A stretch of DNA of 64,000 nt from Hordeum vulgare subsp. vulgare (GCF_904849725.1 NC_058521.1:560438176-560502175), one strand, 5' to 3'; shown: positions 10,706-21,905, numbered from the stretch's first letter. A program made the numbers and translations. The notes: generated by a model not told the origin, from the sequence alone.

Positions 10706-11240
10706 TATTGGAAATATACCCTAGAGGAAATGATAAAATAGTTATTATTATATTTCCTGTTTCAAGATAATCGTTTATTATCCATGCTATAATTGTATTG
10801 AATGAAAACATAGATACATGTGTGGATACATAGACAAAACAATGTACCTAGCAAGCCTCTAGTTGGCTAGTCAGTTGATCAAGGATGGTTAAGGTTTTCT
10901 GACCATACGCAAGTGTTGTCACTTGATAAGTGGATCACATCATTAGGAGAATCATGTGATGGACTAGACCCAAACTATGAACGTAGCATGTGATCGTGTC
11001 ATTTTATTGCTATTGTTTTCTGCATGTCAAGTATTTATTCCTATGACCATGAGATCATATAACTCACTGACACCGGAGGAATGCCTTGTGTGTATCAAAC
11101 GTCGCAACGTAACTGGTGACTATAAAGGTGATCTACAGGTATCTCCGAAGGTGTCCATTGAGTTAGTATGGATCAAGACTGTGATTTGTCACTCCGTGTG
11201 ACGGAGAGGTATCTCGGGGCCCACTCGGTAATACAACATG
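10706..11240 (+). repeat. Angela-type Copia LTR, first part (split by nested element)
   Basis: Begins TATTGGAAATATACCCTAG (expected TGTTGGAAATATGCCC...) and is collinear with the reverse complement of the Angela LTRs further right. It includes the TGTGTGACGGAGAGGTATC and CGGGGCCCACTCGG blocks. It is interrupted at 11240 by the Maximus-like element and resumes at 23354. The opening TG has mutated to TA, consistent with age. This is the oldest layer of the nest. Confidence 0.8.
11236..11240. repeat. Left target site duplication of the Maximus-like element
   Basis: ACATG here against ACATC at 23354-23358. Uninterrupted Angela LTRs read ACATC at this point, so the left copy carries one C-to-G change. 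Confidence 0.75.
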
Positions 11241-11973
11241 TGAAAGGATCGATATGGTTGACTAGAGGGGGGGGGGTGAATAGGCAACTACCACTTCTTA
11301 ACTATTCTTAACAAGTTAGGGTTAGCAACATAAATGCTCTCTAAAATGACAACTAGGTGATCAACCTATATGATGCTACCAACTATAATCGCTAAGGCAA
11401 GTATGAAATAGTCTACGACAATAGCATACACAATGTAAAGATTAGAGATAACCACAAGTGGAACCAATGAAGACGAGGATGTGTTACCGAAGTTCCTTCC
11501 CTTTGACAGGAAGTAGGTCTCCGTTGGAGAGGTGTGGAGGCATAATGCTCCCCAATAAGCCACTAGGGCCACCGTATTCTCCTCACGCCCTCACGCAATG
11601 CAAGGTGCCGTGATTCCACTATGGGTGCTCTTGAAGGCGGCGACCGAACCTTTACAAACAAGGTTGGGGATACCTCCACACAAAGCTTGGAGGCTCCCAA
11701 CAAGACCACGGAGCTTCACCACAATGGAATGTGGCTCCGAGGTGACCTCAACCGTCTAGGGTGCTCAAACACCCAAGAGTAACAAGATCCGCAAGGGATT
11801 AGTGGGGGAATCATTTTTCTCTTGGTAGAAGTGTAGATCTTGGCCTTCTCAACCAATCCCTAGGAAATCAACAAGTTTGATTGGCTAGGGAGAGAGATCG
11901 AACACTTATGAGCTTAGGGAGCAACAATGGAGCTTGGGAGGGTCAAAGCTAGGGTTCTTGAGAAAGAAGAACT

Positions 11974-11983
11974 CTTTATATAG
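11974..11983 (-). promoter_or_regulatory. LTR TATA box
   Basis: CTATATAAAG on the minus strand, at the position seen in the other two LTRs of the family. Confidence 0.6.
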
Positions 11984-12027
11984 TGAGGGAATGGATCCAA
12001 CCGTTATCCTCACTCACAGCACGAGCC

Positions 12028-12330
12028 CAACGGTACTACCGCTGGCAGTAGCGGTACTACCGCTGGCCCTCCGGCGGTACTATCGCTGGCTCAGCGGTAC
12101 TACCACTGGGGCCAGAGCGGTACTACCGTCGTGCCCATGGTAGCGCAAAGATGCTACCGGGCCAACCACCGCCAAGAAAGTCTTCGCAAAAAGTCTGACG
12201 TAGTACAACCGCAAGGATGGCGGTACTAAAGTCGTGGAGTGGTACTATCGCTGACCAGGGGCGGTACTACCACCAGCTCCAGCGGTAGTACCGCTAGGGC
12301 CAGCGATACTACCGCTAGGGCCAGCGGAAC
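12028..12330. repeat. Palindrome array in the 3' LTR
   Basis: Eight to ten copies of AGCGGTA-C-TACCGCT or decayed forms. One copy near 12281 has the central base flipped (GGTAGTACC). Confidence 0.8.
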
Positions 12331-12664
12331 TACCTTCAGAGGACATTTTTGCAAGAAATAAAGACGAGAGAGGGGAAAAGCTCCATAGTTGCAAGGAAAA
12401 GGAGATGGAGAAAAAGTGTGTGCGTGCAAGATTGATTCCACCCAAACCTTCCCAATACGGATCCCCTCTTAATAGTACGACGTTCCTACGACTCAAAACC
12501 ACCAAAGAGAATCGTAGAAGACACCGTGCTTCTATTCCACGGAGGGTGCTGAATCGTCTTGTGCCTTTGTCATGTATTATCTGAAATGCTCAATGCACAC
12601 GATTAGTCCACTAAGGTACTGTCATCAATCACCAAAATTACTTAGGCATAAATATGCCCTAACA

Positions 12665-12683
12665 ATCTCCCCCTTTTTGGTGG
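12665..12683 (-). other. Polypurine tract at the 3' LTR
   Basis: Minus strand CCACCAAAAAGGGGGAGAT directly abuts the LTR start TGTTAGGG. It primes plus-strand DNA synthesis. Confidence 0.85.
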
Positions 12684-12902
12684 ATTGATAACAATACCGG
12701 ATTTGCATGGTAGAAAGTATGTGAGCATAAAGATAATTTAATAGAGATAATTGAAGAGCATATGACTCACAACATATGATTAAAATAGGTCTCACAATAA
12801 AAACAAGTCTCACATCACACCTAGTAAAGATAGCAAATACGATCATACCAAGTTCAAAGCAAACACGATAAAGATAAAGCAAGCAAATCCAACTCCTAGA
12901 CT

Positions 12903-12922
12903 CTCTCCCCCTTTGGCACCAA
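12903..12922 (-). other. Second PPT-like tract
   Basis: Minus strand GGTGCCAAAGGGGGAGAGAG lies about 240 bases upstream of the true PPT and just after the stop of the extra gene-like unit. It may be a duplicated or central PPT-like element. Confidence 0.45.
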
Positions 12923-14357
12923 GACACCAAAAAGGGTCACACCTAAGACACAGGTGGTCACTCCTCATCCTCAGACTCATCCGTGGCATCTAGATCCTGC
13001 TCGTCCTGCTCCTCCTCAATGCCCTCGTCAGAAACCTCCTCCTCAGCATCAGACCCATTCCACTGATAACCTTGAGCCCTCAGCCAGTCAGTCTTTGGAG
13101 TGATGTCGTCCTCTGAGCCACTCGAGATCGCCGCATCAAGTGTCCTTAAGACACGCTTGTGCCTCTAACGGTTCTCCTTTTGGGCCACATGAGACTGATA
13201 CTGTCCATTGGCTTGCATACAAAAGAGAGTCTTCATCTGATCCTTCAGCTTCACAACCCAAGATGGCATAGAAGAAGAGCGGGTATGCGAAGCAGGTCCT
13301 CCTCCAGCAGCAGTCTCTGTGTCAGTATCCATGGGCTGAGAAGAATTCGAGGTGTTGGCCCATTTGTCCTTTTGACGCAGCTTGATAGGATCATGCACAA
13401 AGTAGTCAGATTCAACAGGGAGGAGCTCGTCCGGATAGGTATCTTTCCACTTCTTCTGAATAAAAGCGAACAGGTAAGGCCCGTAGATGGGAACCTTATG
13501 GTTCATGATGCAATTCCAGAGCTCACAGAACATCACATCAGATATGTCGAGAGGCGTAGTGTCCTTATTCCTTGCCTCCTCACATAGCAGAAGCATCTCA
13601 GCCAGATATCCACACACCTCGTCCTTGTTGCCAATACGAGGGAACATGGTGTTGCGGAAGATCCGATGCATGACATCCACATGCGTGGCGAGCACACCCT
13701 TTTTATGTAAAGATGTTGCAGCCTGTCCTTGGGGGTGGAAGTAGACTTAGTTGGAGCATGAGGATGCAGCCCAAGAACAATTTCTTGCCCATGGAAGTTG
13801 ACCTTCAGGAGCTGCATGAACTCCACCCAGGTACCAATCAACTTCTGACCACCCGTCATCCAGGTCATGGTGCGCTCGTCATCAGGTTGAAAGTGAACAT
13901 TGACATAAAAATGGGCCACAAGTTCTCGATCGAAGTCATTTTTGAAGGTGATGACTTCCGTAATGCCAAGCTTTTCAACCAAGGTGAGGGCCTCGCCAAA
14001 GTATTCATGATGCTGCCGAAGGTGAACGATGTCAATCCACTGCACTGGGACATAGATCTTCTTGAAGGGCACGATGATGTCACGAAAGATCATTGCCTGT
14101 TCCCGTGACCAAACATGATCGCAACCCTTGAGTTGAGCTTTTTCATTAACATAGGGGTCATGGCTACGGAGTGCCAAGAAGTCCTTAGGAGGCATAGTGC
14201 GGACGTTGGGCCCTTTGGATTTTTTGTGGTAACCTTCTTGAATGACTTCTTTGTAGGGTTCAGACTGGAGGTTGCGGAACCTTCTGGAGCATCTGGATTG
14301 CGGTACTTCTTTGAGTGAGTGTCACGTACAGGATTCGAGCGACGAGAACCACCTGTG

Positions 14358-14384
14358 ACACACAAAACACACACACACACACAA
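14358..14384. repeat. (CA)n microsatellite in the predicted acceptor tract
   Basis: About ten CA units in plus-strand reading, interrupted once by AAAA. Confidence 0.8.
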
Positions 14385-14472
14385 AAAGAGCGACAAAAGG
14401 AGTCATGGCAATGTTCAAAAATCATAAGAAGAAACACATATTGCCAAGGGAAATATAAAAAAAGTGCCGAGG

Positions 14473-14625
14473 GGCGGTAGTACCGCTCGCCCTGGCGGTA
14501 GTACCGCGGGGCTAGCGTTAGTATCGCTGCCCCTCAGCGGTAGTACTACCAGGATGGCGGTAGTACCGATGACTCCTTAGCGGTAATACCGCCCGAGTGG
14601 AGCGGTAGTACCGCTAGGGGTTGAC
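14473..14625. repeat. Palindrome array inside the predicted intron
   Basis: Six or so copies of GCGGTA-G-TACCGC, some decayed (AGCGTTAGTATCGC, AGCGGTAATACCGC). The central base is opposite to most LTR copies. Confidence 0.8.
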
Positions 14626-15179
14626 TTTCAGATTAGTCAGATTTGAAGCAACTAAAAAATACTAGATTCGATTCAAGAGATCCACGGCTAACAAATAAAC
14701 TTATCACAAGAATCACCATAGTGCTAAAACATGTGGAACTCTAGATCATTTAGATGGAGACAAGCCTAGTCAATGGGATCCAAGTTTAGATCAAATCCAT
14801 GAGATGTATGATAAGATCTACTAGATCTAAAACATGGAGAACTAGGGCATGTCAAAATATTTTCAATGAAGAACATTAGACCTAAAATCTCCTAAGATGT
14901 CTCCCCCGTTCCATCCAAAAACTAAGCAAAAAGCATATCCATGGATCCAATGCAACAAGCTCCTAACCCTAGAAACAAACACACCAACCAAGAGAGGAAG
15001 GGGAGGAGCTTTACCGGAGTCCATGGCACTTGAAGGAGAAAGGGGGAGGGGAGCAAGCCCTCCAACTGGAAAGAGAGGGGACGCTCCACGGAAGGAGATA
15101 AAAGCAGTGAGATTACGGGTAGAGGGAGAGAGCACCACGAAGAAGATGAAACAGGGGCAAGAAAAACGCCCCCCTCTCC

Positions 15180-15189
15180 CTTTATATAG
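15180..15189 (-). promoter_or_regulatory. Internal TATA box upstream of the extra gene-like unit
   Basis: CTATATAAAG, identical to the LTR TATA box, 156 bases upstream of the proposed ATG at 15024 and just downstream of a palindrome array. The same order (palindromes, then TATA) is found in the LTRs. This suggests an internal Pol II promoter and that the module was copied from an LTR, or shares its origin. Confidence 0.55.
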
Positions 15190-15202
15190 CCCTCAGGTCA
15201 CG

Positions 15203-15487
15203 GGCGGAGCGGTAGTACCGCTGGGTCATAGCGGTAGTACCGCTCCCCCTGGCGATAGTACCGCTGGGGTCATAGCGGTAGTACCGCCACCCTGGCGATA
15301 GTACCGCTGGGGTCATAGCGGTAGTACCGCCACCCTGGTGGTAGTACCGCTCCCCCTTGAGACAACCCTAAAAAGCCCTAATCAAGCCACGATAGGCTCG
15401 GATCCTGGCGGTAGTACCGCTCCCCCTAGCGGTAGTACCGCTAGGGTCCTGGCGGTAGTACCGCTCCCCCTGGCGGTAGTACCGCTC
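15203..15487. repeat. Palindrome array upstream of the internal TATA box
   Basis: About eleven copies of AGCGGTA-G-TACCGCT or variants (15206-15353 and 15408-15487). A roughly 47-bp higher unit (GGCGATAGTACCGCTGGGG then TCATAGCGGTAG...) is tandemly repeated near 15249-15345. Confidence 0.85.
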
Positions 15488-15533
15488 AAGAAAAGCACAA
15501 AGAGACTTAGGATTTCGTGGAAATGATGTGGGC

Positions 15534-15591
15534 AATGACTAGTCAGTGTAGAGAAAAGGATAGCACCACCAAGATATACTGACTAGTCATT
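15534..15591. repeat. 17-bp inverted repeat (hairpin) with palindromic core
   Basis: AATGACTAGTCAGTGTA (15534-15550) pairs with TATACTGACTAGTCATT (15575-15591): 16 of 17 bases match across a 24-base loop. Each arm contains the perfect 10-base palindrome TGACTAGTCA. It sits between the pol stop and the palindrome array. Confidence 0.75.
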
Positions 15592-15868
15592 TTGTCTCCT
15601 TTCTACAATAAGAGAGAAAGGTGGGCGGTGGCCGGAGCCACCTATGTTTGAGACAAAGGTATGACACCGCGAAGAATTATCCTTGGTTCATGACCAACAC
15701 TCGTCTTTGAAGCACAAGTGCCATTTAATAATGGCCAAAGTGAAAGACTTGATCGATTTATGCATAATGGGGGGAGGGAAAGTTCATTGAGAGAACAACA
15801 CTCCCCTTATGTCCATGCCTACACCTAGAACAAGATATAATGGAGAGTGAGGTGCAAAGTGCCTAGTT

Positions 15869-18800
15869 TCAATCCACATTACTTGAATCAATGATATTTA
15901 GCTCATGCCTTAACTCCCGGAACCTTGTTTCATCTAGGGGCTTAGTGAAAATATCTGCAAGTTGCTCTTCAGTGTTGATGGAGTGAACCTCAATATCACC
16001 TCGCTTGATATGTTCACGAATGAAGTGATGGCAAATATCAATTTGCTTGGTCTTGCTATGTTGCACCGGATTGAGGGAAATCTTGATAGCACTTTGATTG
16101 TCACTTACAAGAGGCAATTTGTCACAAGTGATACCGTAATCCTTTAAAGTTTGCCTCATCCATAGCAACTGTGCACAACAACTCGCATCCGCCACATACT
16201 CAGCTTTGGTGGAAGATAGTGAGACACAATTCTGCTTCTTTGAAGACCAACTTACAAGTGAACAACCAAGGAATTGACATCCTCCAGAAGTTGACTTCCT
16301 CTCCACACAGTCTCCCGCCCAATCTAAGTCAGAATAGCCCACTAGGTTGAAGTTTGCTCCTTTGGGATATCATAGGCCAAAGTTTGGGGTATGAGCCAAA
16401 TATCGAAAGATTCGCTTAACAGCCATATAATGGCTTTATTTTGGTGCAGATTGAAACCGTGCATAGATCCCTACACTCAACATGATATCCGGTCTAGATG
16501 CACAAAGGTAAAGAAGGGATTCAAGCATGGAGTGATATACCTTTTGATCCACTGCTTTACCATTGGGATCACTGTCAAGCTTGCATCTGGTTGGAATGGG
16601 AAACTTGACCGGCTTGACATCCTCTAGATCGAACCTCTTGAGCATGTCTTGAGTGTACTTGGCTTGTTTGATGAAGGTCCCTTCTAAGTCTTGTTTAATC
16701 TCGAACCCGAGGAAGAACTTCAACTCACCCATCATCGACATCTCAAATTTCTTGGTCATTAGTGCAGCAAATTCTTCATTGAAAGATTCGTTAGGGGAAC
16801 CAAAAATGATATCATCAACATATAGTTGGCATATGAACTAATCCCCTTTGACCTTCTTGGTAAAAAGAGTGGGATCTATCTTCCCAATTTCAAACCCACG
16901 ATCTTGTAACAACTCAGTAAGGTACTCATACCACTCACTTGGGGCTTGTTTAAGGCCATAGAGTGCCTTATTAAGTTTGTACTCATGATTGGGGAGCTTG
17001 GGATGTTCGAACCCCGGGGGTTGTTTGACATAGACCAACTCATTTAAAGGACCATTAAGAAAAGCACTTTTTACATCTATTCGTTGTAATTTGAAATTAT
17101 GATGAGAAGCAAATGCAAGCAGCATGCGAATAGATTCTAGACGAGCAACAGGGGCAAAGGTTTCACCATAGTCGATACCCTCGACTTGGGAGTAGCCTTG
17201 AGCCACCAATCTTGCCTTGTTTCGAACTACAATCCCATTGGAATCTTGCTTGTTTTTGAAGATCCATTTGGTCCCGATGACATTATTTTCCTCCTTTGGT
17301 CTTGGCACTAATTTCCAGACTTGATTACGCTCGAAGTTGTTGAGTTCTTCATGCATGGACATAAGCCAATCCTCATCGTCGAGTGCTTCCTGTACCTGTT
17401 GAGGTTCACAATACGAAACAAACGCGTGATGCTCACAATAATTCGAAATTTCTTGACGAGTGGATACTCCCCTTTTTAAACTACCAAGCATGTTCTTCAT
17501 AAGATGTGACTTGACTCTCAGCTTGTTTGCAATCTTAGCTGCACGACGCTCCAAGAGTTCTGCATTTGATAACTAGGAGCATCGACTTGATTACTTCGCT
17601 TGGCCTTGCGTTTTGATAATCCCTTGGCACCAGTATCCCTCTTAGGTGCTTCAGAAGGAAATTGAGAGACAACGTCTTGATGAACTTGATTTTCGACTTG
17701 AGCAGGCTCGCTGGTTTGTTCTTGATCTTGTGGTTGCTCTTGATCTTGATCTTGTGCCTCTATTTGGTCTGGATCTTGTAGTTGCACTTGATCTTGATCT
17801 TGAGCAGATTCAGAACCTTGTGTAAGCACTTGGACATCATGGGGCACATCACCATCTTTGAGCAATTGATATTGTCCTTGAACCTGTTCAGCTGGTTAAG
17901 GGTTTTCTCTTTGTTCATCGGAAGCGTGTGGGGCTTGTGAGGATGATGGCTCCACTTGAGTAGAGCATTGTCCTTCTCCTTCGGCCACAAGGGGTTCCTC
18001 AATGGGGAGTATTTGACCAATCCCCATTCTTCTTATGGCTTGGGGAGGAATTTCATCACCTACATCAGAGAGACCACTTTGCTCCACTTGGGAGCCATTA
18101 TTTTCATCAAACTCCACGTTACACGTTTCATCAATGAGCCCGGTGGCCTTGTTGGTTGAGGACACGGTAAGCATGAGAGTTTGTAGCATAACCAACAAAG
18201 ATGCCCTCTTGAGCTCTAGAATCGAATTTAGCTAAACGTGCACCTTTCTTGAGAATGAAACACTTACACCCGAATACCCGGAAGTACTTGAGATTGGGTT
18301 TGTTTCCGGTGAGAATCTCATATGGAGTCTTGTTCAAGCCTTTGCGGATATAGAGCCGATTGGATGCATGACATGCTGTGTTGATGGCTTCGGCACAAAA
18401 GTTATACGGAGATTTGAATTCCACCATCATTGTTCTTGCTGCGTCCATCAACGTCCGGTTCTTCCTTTCCGCCACACCATTTTGTTGAGGGGTGTATGGT
18501 GCTGAATATTGATGTTTGATTCCCTCATCACCTAGAAACTCATCCAAGGTGTAGTTCTTGAACTCGGTGCCGTTGTCACTTCTAATCATCAAAATCTTTG
18601 CTTCATGTTGTCATTGTGCTTCATTAGCAAAGTTGATGACGGTTTGTTGAGTCTCACTCTTCCTCTTGAAGAAATATACCCATGTGTATCTTGAGTAGTC
18701 ATCAACAATCACCAAGCAGTACTTTCTGCCCCCAAGACTGTCAAATGATGGAGGACCGAAGAGATCCATATGAAGGAGCTCCAACGGCCTCTTAGTGTAA

Positions 18801-19612
18801 ATGAAAGTCGTTGGACGATGAGCAGTTTCATGAAGCTTCCCTTCAATGCAGGCACTGCAAGCACGATCTCTGGCAAAACTCACATTTGTTAGTCCACGAA
18901 CATGGTCCCCTTTGAGGAGACTTTGCAAAGGTCTCATATTTACATGAGCTAGTCAGCGATGCCAAAGCCAACCCACATCAACTTTAGCCATTAGACAAGT
19001 CGCAGTCTTAGTGGGCCGCTTTGAAAAGTTCACCACATAGAGACCATTTTCGACATATCCAACATAGGCTACTTTAAGAGTCTTGCTCCACAAAAGGACC
19101 ACAGTATCAAGATTAAAGAATGTGGAAAAGCCCATAATTCCAAGTTGACGAACCGAAAGTAAATTGTAAGCAATGGACTCAACAAGCATGACCTTCTCAA
19201 TAGATAACTCTTGAGAGATGACCACCTTACCAAATCCCAATACCTTTGACGTTGATGCATCTGTGAACTGGACATGGGTGGGCATAGATGGGGAAGGATG
19301 CACATCCACCACTAAGTCCTTGCTTCCGGTCATATGATATGTTGCTCCACTATCGAGTAGCCATGACACCCCACCGGAAGTAAACTCCTGCAATAGATCT
19401 AGGCTTGGTTTTAGGTACCCATTTTTGAATGGGTCCTTTAATGTTAGAGACAAGGGTCTTAGGAACCCAAATAGCCCATTCAATGGACTCATAGTAAGAA
19501 CCAACAAATCTGGCATAAATATGCCCATCACCAGCACGACATAAAACATAGGATGGACTGAGTTTGACGGCTGTGTTGGTAGGAATGGTTTTTCCCTTCT
19601 TGATGCTACCAT
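15869..19612 (-). pseudogene. Copia pol: protease, integrase, RT, RNase H; broken
   Basis: Domain order is that of Copia. The aspartic protease motif DSGATYHMTG lies at about 19354. The integrase zinc region (LWHR, then CSACIEGK) is at 18965-18840. Integrase core: Asp in HMDLFGP (about 18766), Asp in RSDNGTEF (about 18577) and Glu in NGVAERKNR (about 18469), with the expected 35-residue spacing. [12 protein letters not shown] to VKSAFLNG (17300-17040) and YVDDIIFGSPN (about 16815). RNase H: GYSDLDWAGD to the end at 15869. Breaks: a stop at 18611-18613; a frame change near 18155 that reverts near 17540 (the linker between INT and RT); TAG at 16838-16840 just before YVDD; stops between 16436 and 16345. 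It is not functional. Confidence 0.85.
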
Positions 19613-21905
19613 TCTCCACCTTATTCATGTTCTCCTTCTGAGTCCCTTCGCCCTCTTTGACAAAGATGTCCATGAGGGTAGGGGATTGTTTGTTCCTGTT
19701 CTTCCTTTTTCTTTTCAACTTGGATCTAAGTCCAAGTCCCTCCTTTCCTACAACACCCTTTTGATTGCTCAAGAGGTCGTCTAGATTCTTCTCGCCTTGG
19801 ATGCATGACACAAGGCCCTTCTCAAGTTGATCCTTCAACTTGGCATTTTCCTCCACGAGATGTACATGCTCACAACAAGGGTTAGTTGCACAAGCATTAT
19901 CAATTATAACGAAAGGAGGACAAGTAGAGATCTCCTTGGTAAGCTCTGCTTGGAGTTGATCATGAGACTCTTTCAGGGAGAAATGAGCACCTTTCAAGAC
20001 CTTATGAGCCTTGTCAAGTGTGTCAAACTCCGCTTTGAGTCTGTCATGGCCAACCCCAAGTGTAGCCTTTTCAGACTTAAGCACACAAGTAAGAACAATA
20101 CCATGATCTAGTTCCTTTTGCAATTTAGCGCAGTCATCGTTGTATGACTCCTGAAGAGCCAAACGGAGAGTGCGCTCCTTTTCTAGCGCAATAGATAATT
20201 CAACAATCTCATTGGCATAGTCATGACTATGTCCTTGCAGCTCAGAGATAGTCTCCTCATGAGACTCGATGAGGTCATTAGCCTCACCCAGTTGTTCCAA
20301 AAGAGCAACAAAGTGCTTCTTGGGTTCTCCTTTGATCGTACACAATTTTTTTTCAAGATCATGCTCATTAAGTTCCACAACATCACTATCATCAACACAA
20401 TTCAACAATGAAGGAGCAGTAGTGATGGTGGTCTTAATGCTAGGTGTTACCTGATCGATACCTTTGGCCATGAGGCACTTGGCGATGTGGTTATCGTTGG
20501 GGGCGTTGAAGAGAGACATATTCTTGGGAGAAGGGGTGGCAATGGCTACAGTCGCAGTTGCCACCATATCGTCATCATCATCATCATCAGAGGGGTACTC
20601 TTCAAGTGCCACCATACCCTTTGGGTGGGGTTTCTTGACAAAGTTGTTCTTTTTTGGGAATGACTTGGTTTTGTCTTTGCGAATGAGCTTGCCCCCGTTG
20701 CCTTCCCTCTTCTCACGGGGACATTCTGTCACGAAGTGACTCACATTGTCGCAATTATAGCATGTCCTCACACGTTGCTTGGACTTGAACCCACTTGAGT
20801 TATTCTTGGAGAAGTTGGGCCTTCAGTTCCTCTTGTTGCCCCAGAATTGCCTTGACACAAGAGCCATGTGCTAGTGATAAGCATACTTAGTGTCTTCGGG
20901 GCAACTCTCCTCTTCATCATCCTCTTCTTCTTCTTCGGAAGCAACCTTTTCCTTTAAAGCAAGGTTGGGTGAAGCTGTCTTTGACCGAACGCGTGCAAGT
21001 GCATTATCAGCGGTCTTGTTCATGATTGACATTGCAATGAATTCATCCAACACCTCACAGGAAGACAAGGAGTGGAAATCTGGTCGTTGGCGAATGACAG
21101 ATGACATGGCTTTGCTAAATGGCATGATGGCCTTGAGAAACTTGCGCTTGATCTATGTGTCATCCACATCCTTGCTCCCATGATCCTTGAGAGCAACAAC
21201 AATATCAGCCACCCTTCGATAAAGATCACGAGGGTCCTCATCTTCCTTCATCAAAAACTCACCGGCCTTCATAGTTGGACCGTGGAATGCTTGATCTTCC
21301 CTTGTACAGTACCATAATTGCTCCCAACAGTCCTTAGCCAGAGTGAAGGGGTGCAAGTGAGGAAGATATTCAGGAGGCACTGCGGACTGGAGAATAAATA
21401 ATGCGGAGTGATTATATTGATTGTCCGCTTCTTCTCTTGGAGTGAGGTTGCTTGGGTCATGAGGATAGTAGCCTTGCTCGATTATTCTCCATAAATTTGT
21501 TGAGCTGTGATTCAAATGAGACTTAATAGAAAACATCCAGTTAGCAAAATCACCCTTAACAAGCCTAGGAGGATGACCAACAAGATTAATACGCGGTGTA
21601 GGAACCGGTCCTCCATAGACCATGGGAGGTGGAACTGAGGCATAGGTTCCAGTCCCATTATTTTCGAGAGGGGAAGAAGGTCGCATACCTTTAGCCGCTT
21701 CCTTAGAGGAATTAGCCTCCGAATCCGAGTTGGTGGGTTTAACCACCAACGCCGGTTCGGGAGAACTTTTAATTCCCTCAATTAACTCTTTAAGCATGGT
21801 CTTGACTTCGTTCGTCAAGGACGTCCTGAGGATGGCCATGGACACATTCAAGTTGTCCCTTGTGAGCGAAGTCAAGGCATGGCCTTGGGTTGCCCATGGG
21901 CTCAT
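19350..21905 (-). pseudogene. Copia gag with zinc knuckle and coiled-coil tail; broken
   Basis: The frame runs from about 21905 to 19350 (the MEGEEG-like start of the sister copy is lost to a stop just upstream). Capsid-like segment: VKGDFANWMFSIKSHLNHSS. A TAG at about 21153 replaces Trp (sister copy VKRKFLKA context), and further stops lie at 20871 and about 20824. There is an acidic Glu run near 20930, and a CCHC knuckle C-x2-C-x4-H-x4-C at about 20762-20721 (CYNCDNVSHFVTEC). A long Leu/Glu/Lys-rich segment (20300-19850) is probably coiled coil. Gag and protease are in different frames, meeting near 19400. An indel is the simplest reading, and programmed frameshifting is less likely. Confidence 0.8.

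Larger units (their letters stand above)
11241..12664 (-). repeat. 3' LTR of the Maximus-like element
   Basis: 1424 bp, TGTTAGGGCATATTTATG ... CCTTTCA on the minus strand, against 1380 bp for the 5' LTR. It carries a TATA box (11974-11983) and a palindrome array (12028-12330). In this copy the palindromes are more often mutated. Confidence 0.9.
14353..15014 (-). other. Predicted GT-AG intron of the extra gene-like unit
   Basis: Donor G|GTAAAG at 15014, acceptor TGTCACAG at 14353, preceded by TTTTTGTGTGTGTGTGTGTG. Joining the exons keeps one frame (Gly-Gly-Ser-Arg-Arg). The intron holds palindromes with a central G in plus-strand reading (14473-14625). No transcript was seen, so this is a prediction. 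Confidence 0.55.
12958..15024 (-). pseudogene. Extra gene-like unit of the Maximus element (spliced additional ORF), decayed
   Basis: The proposed first exon is ATG GAC TCC G (15024-15015), with donor G|GTAAAG. The intron spans 15014-14353 (662 bp) and ends in a T/GT-rich tract and TGTCACAG. Exon 2 starts at 14352 in phase, giving MDSGGSRRSNPVRD.... A basic Lys-rich segment follows, then a frameshift near 14210 into MPPKDFLALRSHDPYV..., a globular part (FDRELVAHFYVNVHF, GTWVEFMQLL), a second frameshift near 13700 (frame with GNKDEVCGYLAEML), a TAG at 13165-13167 and a highly acidic tail (EEEVSDEGIEEEQDEQ) to TGA 12958-12960. The core resembles the putative plant transposon protein family (PF20167-like) from memory only. 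Additional ORFs between pol and the 3' LTR are known in SIRE/Maximus elements. The function is unknown. Confidence 0.65.
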
